Below are positions 50,435-53,485 of a DNA stretch of 53,485 bases, in pieces (position 1 is the first letter of the stretch; each line of letters begins with the position of its first letter). This DNA comes from Nocardia testacea NBRC 100365 (GTDB taxonomy: Bacteria; Actinomycetota; Actinomycetes; Mycobacteriales; Mycobacteriaceae), in assembly GCF_000308775.1 (NCBI RefSeq), contig NZ_BAGJ01000060.1, positions 1 to 53,485 on the forward strand, given 5' to 3'. The notes under the pieces were generated by a model. It was not told the DNA's origin. It saw only the letters and a program-made list of their open reading frames with translations, and did no database searches. A program made the position numbers and the translations under genes.

Positions 50435-50872
50435 ATGCACGCTCCTGCCTTTGTTTCTATCCTCGCTACCGGCGTCGTCGGTAGCGCGCTGCTGTTTCAG
50501 GCCGCGCCGGCCTCAGCCGAGTCGCACACCGGTATGCCGACGCTGTCTGCACAGTTCGATGGCGGCCTGTGCGCGACGACCATCAACGCCAAGGCCAACA
50601 TCTTCGATGACAGCGACCAGGTATCCATCGGCTACCAGACCAACGACATCGCTGGCACCGGCAGCGCCGGATGCGGGTCGTCGCTGGTCGCGGTCGTCAA
50701 CTGGCGCAATCTGAACAGCGGTGGGGTTGGTAGCGTGTCCCGGCACATGTTCCACAACGAGACCAACTCGATATCCTTCGCCCCCGGCCCCGGACGGATC
50801 GCGATCGAGCTGACCACGCTCAGTACCCATTTCCCCGACGCTTCCCGTCTCGAGGTCGTCATGCACGGCTGA
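50435..50872 (+). CDS. Small secreted protein, unrecognised
   Basis: 145 residues starting MHAPAFVSILATGVVGSALL, with GAGAGGA upstream. A Sec signal peptide ends at APASA (28), leaving a mature protein of about 117 residues. It has two cysteines (46 and 80) that could form one disulfide. The mature part is strand-rich: LSAQFDGGLCATTINAKANI, QVSIGYQTNDIAGTGSAGCG, SLVAVVNWRNLNSGGVGSVS and IAIELTTLSTHFPDASRLEV. A beta-sandwich is likely. I recognise no family. Imperfect direct repeats lie on both sides, suggesting it may have moved as a cassette. Confidence 0.75.
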   Translation: MHAPAFVSILATGVVGSALLFQAAPASAESHTGMPTLSAQFDGGLCATTINAKANIFDDSDQVSIGYQTNDIAGTGSAGCGSSLVAVVNWRNLNSGGVGSVSRHMFHNETNSISFAPGPGRIAIELTTLSTHFPDASRLEVVMHG

Positions 50873-50918
50873 TCGCTGCCGTTTGGCGCTGTGGGGCGGG
50901 ACTATCTCGGTTATCAGC

Positions 50919-50980
50919 GCTGGTCAGCGATCATCGTGGCCGCATGTCCATCCATAAAATACCCTTTTCCTGGACACTGC
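50919..50980 (+). repeat. Imperfect direct repeat, copy B
   Basis: It begins GCTGGTCAGCGATCA and ends TGGACACTGC, and is the partner of copy A at 50084-50143. It lies 47 bases after the secreted-protein gene and 110 bases before the STAND-associated gene. Confidence 0.55.
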
Positions 50981-51089
50981 CGAGGGTGCGTCGCATGGTG
51001 ATGGGTTGCCAAGGCCGCGCCGCGGTGGTCGCACGGCGTTGTGCTGGTTTAGCGGTGTCCGGTGGTGGTGTGGATGGGATGATCGCGGG

Positions 51090-51551
51090 ATGGATCCTGT
51101 GACGGCAGTGGTGGTTTCGGCGATCGCGGCGGGTGCGGCGGCGGGGGTGAGTGATACCGCGGCGCAGGTGGTGAAGGACGCCTACCTCGGGTTGAAGGAC
51201 CTGATTGCGCGCAAGTACCGCGGGGTGGATGTGTCGGGAGTGGAGCGCAAACCGGAGTCGGAGTCGAAGCAGGCGTCGCTGGCCGAGGACCTCGACGATG
51301 CCGGCGCGGCCGGTGATGCCGAGTTGGGGGCAGCGGCGGTCGCGGTCCTGCAGGCGGTGCAGCAGCATCACCCACAGGTCGTGGGCGCGGAGGTGTCCGG
51401 TCTTGTGGCCGCGGTGCTGGAGATCTCCGATATCGCTTCCACTGGTGATGGTGTGCGGGTGAGCGGCAGTGAGATCGCGGGGGCGGTGAAGATCAGCGGG
51501 TTGCGCGCGGGTTTTCCGGAGGCGCCGGACCCCGGTACGGCGCGGCCCTGA
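51090..51551 (+). CDS. Small partner protein preceding the STAND ATPase
   Basis: 153 residues from ATG 51090 (MDPVTAVVVSAIAAGAAAGV). The N-terminal helix (VVVSAIAAGAAAGVSDTAAQ) and VVKDAYLGLKDLIARKYRGV match a group of short actinobacterial proteins that begin MDPVT and stand beside NB-ARC/TPR genes. The centre is acidic and helical (LAEDLDDAGAAGDAELGAAA, VLQAVQQHHPQ). The end has repeated Val-x-Gly strands (VGAEVSGLVAAVLEISDIAS, VSGSEIAGAVKISGLRAGFP). A role as an effector-associated or oligomerising domain for the next gene is inference from position and similar pairs. Confidence 0.7.
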   Translation: MDPVTAVVVSAIAAGAAAGVSDTAAQVVKDAYLGLKDLIARKYRGVDVSGVERKPESESKQASLAEDLDDAGAAGDAELGAAAVAVLQAVQQHHPQVVGAEVSGLVAAVLEISDIASTGDGVRVSGSEIAGAVKISGLRAGFPEAPDPGTARP

Positions 51552-51643
51552 CACCCGGTCCCCCCGCGCCTTCCGCCCCGGCCCCCGCCGGCGGCGCAAC
51601 GATCTCTCTGACCGGGAACCAGTTCCACGGCGATGTCACCTTC

Positions 51644-53479
51644 ATGGATCTGGGAGATCGGTCTCGGCCGGTGGTGCAGCTGCCGGAGGAGGCGTGGCAG
51701 CCGATCGCCGAGGTCGACGCCCCGCCCGGGTTGGACAACCTGCCCGTGAAGCCGGGCACCAGGTTTGTCGGCCGTGCACGCGAACTCGACCGCCTCGATG
51801 CCGTGTTGTCGGTTCCGGGCCAGGTGGTGGTGCAGGCGGTGCACGGCCTGGGCGGGATCGGCAAGACCACCCTGGTCGCGCACTGGGCCGCGACCCGTAA
51901 CCACGGTCACAGTCCGGTGCGGTGGATCACCGTCGATACCGCCGCCGGTGTCGAGCAGGGGTTGGCGAAATTCGCTGCCGCACTGCAACCCGCCCTGGCA
52001 CAAGCGCTGGAGGTCGAACAGCTGGCCGACCGCGCCCTGCAGTGGCTGGCCACTCACTCCGGGTGGTTGCTGATCCTCGACAACGTCGCCGACCCCGCCG
52101 ATATCGCCGAGGTCCTGGCCCGCGCCGGGAACGGCCGCATCGTGATCACCAGTCGTCTGGCCTCGGGGTGGCAGCAGGCCACCACGGTGGTGCGGCTGGA
52201 TGTGCTCGATGCGCAGGAGGCGCTGGCTCTGCTCACCGGCATCCTCACCGCGGCCGGCCCCCGCGATTGCGAGGGTGCGGCCGAGTTGTGTGCCGAGCTG
52301 GGGTTCCTGCCTCTGGCCATCGAACAGGCCGGTGCGTACATGGCGCAGAACCCACTCACCACACCACGGACATACCTGCAACTGCTCGCCGAATACCCGG
52401 CCGCTATGTACAGCCAAACCGCGGTCGGCGCTGATGCCGAGCGCGCCGTCGCCCGGATCTGGCGCGTGAACCTCGACCGCATCACCGCCGCCGAGCCGGC
52501 GGCCGCTGACCTACTCCGCATCCTGGCCTGGTACGGCCCGAACGCCATTCCCCTCACACTCTGTCGAAGCTTGGCCGACCCACCCACTTTCGACAGGGCA
52601 CTCGGTGTGCTCACCGCCTACAGCATGATCACCCCGGACCCGGCCACCACCACGGTATCGATCCACCGGCTCGTCCAAGCGGTAGCCCGCACCCCCGACC
52701 CCAGCGATCCCCACCGCAGTGCCGAAAAGATCGAACACGCTCGCACCCGCGCCGCCGATCTCCTGGATGATGCGCTACCCGACTGGGAAAACCCTGCCAA
52801 CTGGCCTGTTTGGCAGAACCTGCTTCCCCATATCGAAGCGCTCGCCGCTCACACCCGCCAGGACACCGCGACCATATCGCATCTCCTCTCCGGCACCGCC
52901 CTCTACATCCTTAGCGGAGACCAGGCTCTGAACACACTCGCCGTCACGTATTTGCACCGAGCAATCGCCCACCACGAACGGGTCCTAGGCCCCGACCACC
53001 CCGACACCCTGACAGCCCGCCACAACCTCGCCTACGCCTATAGCTCTGCCGGCCGCACCGCCGAAGCGATCCCGCTGTTCGAGAGAACCCTCACCGATTC
53101 CGAACGAATCCTCGGCTCCGACCACCCCGACACCCTGACATCCCGAAACAACCTCGCCGACGCCTACAGATCTGCCGGCCGCGCCGCCGAAGCGATCTCG
53201 CTGTTCGAGAGAACCCTCACCGATTCCGAACGGCTCCTGGGCCCCGACCACCCCAGCACCCTGAACTCTCGCAGCAACCTCGCCTACGCCTATGACGCTG
53301 CCGGCCGCACCACAGAAGCAGTCCCGCTCTACGAGCAGACCCTCACCGACTGCGAACGAATCCTCGGTCCCGACCACCCCAGCACCCTGAGATCCCGAAA
53401 CAACCTCGCCTACGCCTATAACTCTGCCGGCCGCACCACCGAAGCAGTCCCGCTCTACGAGCAGACCCTCACCGACTGA
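51644..53479 (+). CDS. STAND NTPase: NB-ARC plus kinesin-light-chain-type TPR repeats
   Basis: 611 residues from ATG 51644 (MDLGDRSRPVVQLPEEAWQP). The leader contains LDNLPVKPGTRFVGRARELD, typical of the segment before NB-ARC domains. Walker A is GLGGIGKTT (68-76), Walker B is WLLILDNVADP, and RIVITSR and LGFLPLAIEQAGAYM (GLPLA-like) follow, so the switch ATPase is complete. The TPR region from about 440 has 42-residue repeats with LGPDHPDTLTARHNLAYAYS and AGRTAEAIPLFERTLTDSER. STAND proteins oligomerise after the repeats bind a ligand and are frequent in signalling and phage defence. The stop comes in mid-repeat (see findings), so the natural protein is probably longer. No enzymatic effector domain is fused here. 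Confidence 0.88.
   Translation: MDLGDRSRPVVQLPEEAWQPIAEVDAPPGLDNLPVKPGTRFVGRARELDRLDAVLSVPGQVVVQAVHGLGGIGKTTLVAHWAATRNHGHSPVRWITVDTAAGVEQGLAKFAAALQPALAQALEVEQLADRALQWLATHSGWLLILDNVADPADIAEVLARAGNGRIVITSRLASGWQQATTVVRLDVLDAQEALALLTGILTAAGPRDCEGAAELCAELGFLPLAIEQAGAYMAQNPLTTPRTYLQLLAEYPAAMYSQTAVGADAERAVARIWRVNLDRITAAEPAAADLLRILAWYGPNAIPLTLCRSLADPPTFDRALGVLTAYSMITPDPATTTVSIHRLVQAVARTPDPSDPHRSAEKIEHARTRAADLLDDALPDWENPANWPVWQNLLPHIEALAAHTRQDTATISHLLSGTALYILSGDQALNTLAVTYLHRAIAHHERVLGPDHPDTLTARHNLAYAYSSAGRTAEAIPLFERTLTDSERILGSDHPDTLTSRNNLADAYRSAGRAAEAISLFERTLTDSERLLGPDHPSTLNSRSNLAYAYDAAGRTTEAVPLYEQTLTDCERILGPDHPSTLRSRNNLAYAYNSAGRTTEAVPLYEQTLTD
52984..53479 (+). repeat. 126-bp tandem coding repeats (TPR units)
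   Basis: Four copies start near 52984, 53110, 53236 and 53362. The last one breaks off at the stop codon. They are highly similar to one another at DNA level (shared CCGACCACCCC and GCCGGCCGCACC), so recent expansion is likely. Confidence 0.85.
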
Positions 53480-53485
53480 CGAACG

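Noticed and set aside
52984..53479. 126-bp repeats as a CRISPR or satellite array
   Set aside because: They keep frame and encode 42-residue TPR units, so they are protein repeats.

Overview
The window looks like chromosome from a Nocardia or a close relative in the Mycobacteriales. GC content is high, and many genes have GTG or TTG starts. The first 17 kb carries the glutamine synthetase neighbourhood known from Mycobacterium tuberculosis (CHAD protein, panB, Hip1/CaeA-like protease, glnA2, glnE, DUF4191, RDD, glnA1). A DUF4178-DUF4247-DUF350-speE operon also matches the M. tuberculosis Rv2598-Rv2601 locus. The species assignment is inference from gene content recalled from memory, not from a search. 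I saw no tRNA, rRNA, CRISPR array or intact insertion sequence.

Layout. 1-17.4 kb is core nitrogen and pantothenate metabolism: a frameshifted CHAD gene, proline iminopeptidase, lipoprotein and panB on the minus strand, then Hip1-like protease, glnA2 and glnE on the plus strand. An inserted block follows (HPr-like protein, zinc protease, monoacylglycerol lipase, M20 peptidase), then DUF4191, YrdB, RDD and glnA1. glnA1 has a textbook tandem GlnR box, and glnA2 has a weaker candidate. 17.4-26.3 kb is mixed: DUF4287, a CHAP hydrolase without a Sec signal, a decayed VOC gene, a GerW-like protein, a Tat cyclase, a frameshifted berberine-bridge flavoprotein, a YtrA-type GntR/ABC operon with its operator palindrome, and a TetR regulator. 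26.4-30.8 kb has a methyltransferase and then a YbaB-headed cluster ending in a 778-residue protein with a lectin-like N-terminus and NPPA/NPPV repeats. 30.9-34.0 kb is the spermidine-synthase operon. 34-39.3 kb holds a flavin monooxygenase, a receptor-type Ser/Thr kinase and a cytosolic subtilase.

39.8-44.5 kb is a tightly overlapped four-gene operon. It encodes a Cas4/Dna2-type iron-sulfur nuclease and an Upf1/Dna2-type SF1 helicase with two unrecognised partners. This is my best candidate for an undescribed DNA-processing or defence system. 44.6-53.5 kb is accessory DNA. It contains an acyl-CoA-dehydrogenase-like flavoprotein, an LLM oxidoreductase between two integrase remnants, an XRE regulator with a divergent monooxygenase, and a truncated iminopeptidase copy. 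A small secreted protein lies between imperfect direct repeats. The window ends in a short 'sensor' gene followed by an NB-ARC/TPR STAND ATPase whose frame breaks inside the repeat array.

A recurring feature is a TANNNT -10 box 6 or 7 bases upstream of the start codon (glnA2, glnE, DUF4191, RDD, helix-hairpin-helix protein, acyl-CoA-dehydrogenase-like gene, nuclease-helicase operon). That spacing predicts leaderless mRNAs. A second is nested long stem-loops in intergenic gaps. A third is several single-base frame breaks in otherwise good genes, which could be real decay or assembly error.
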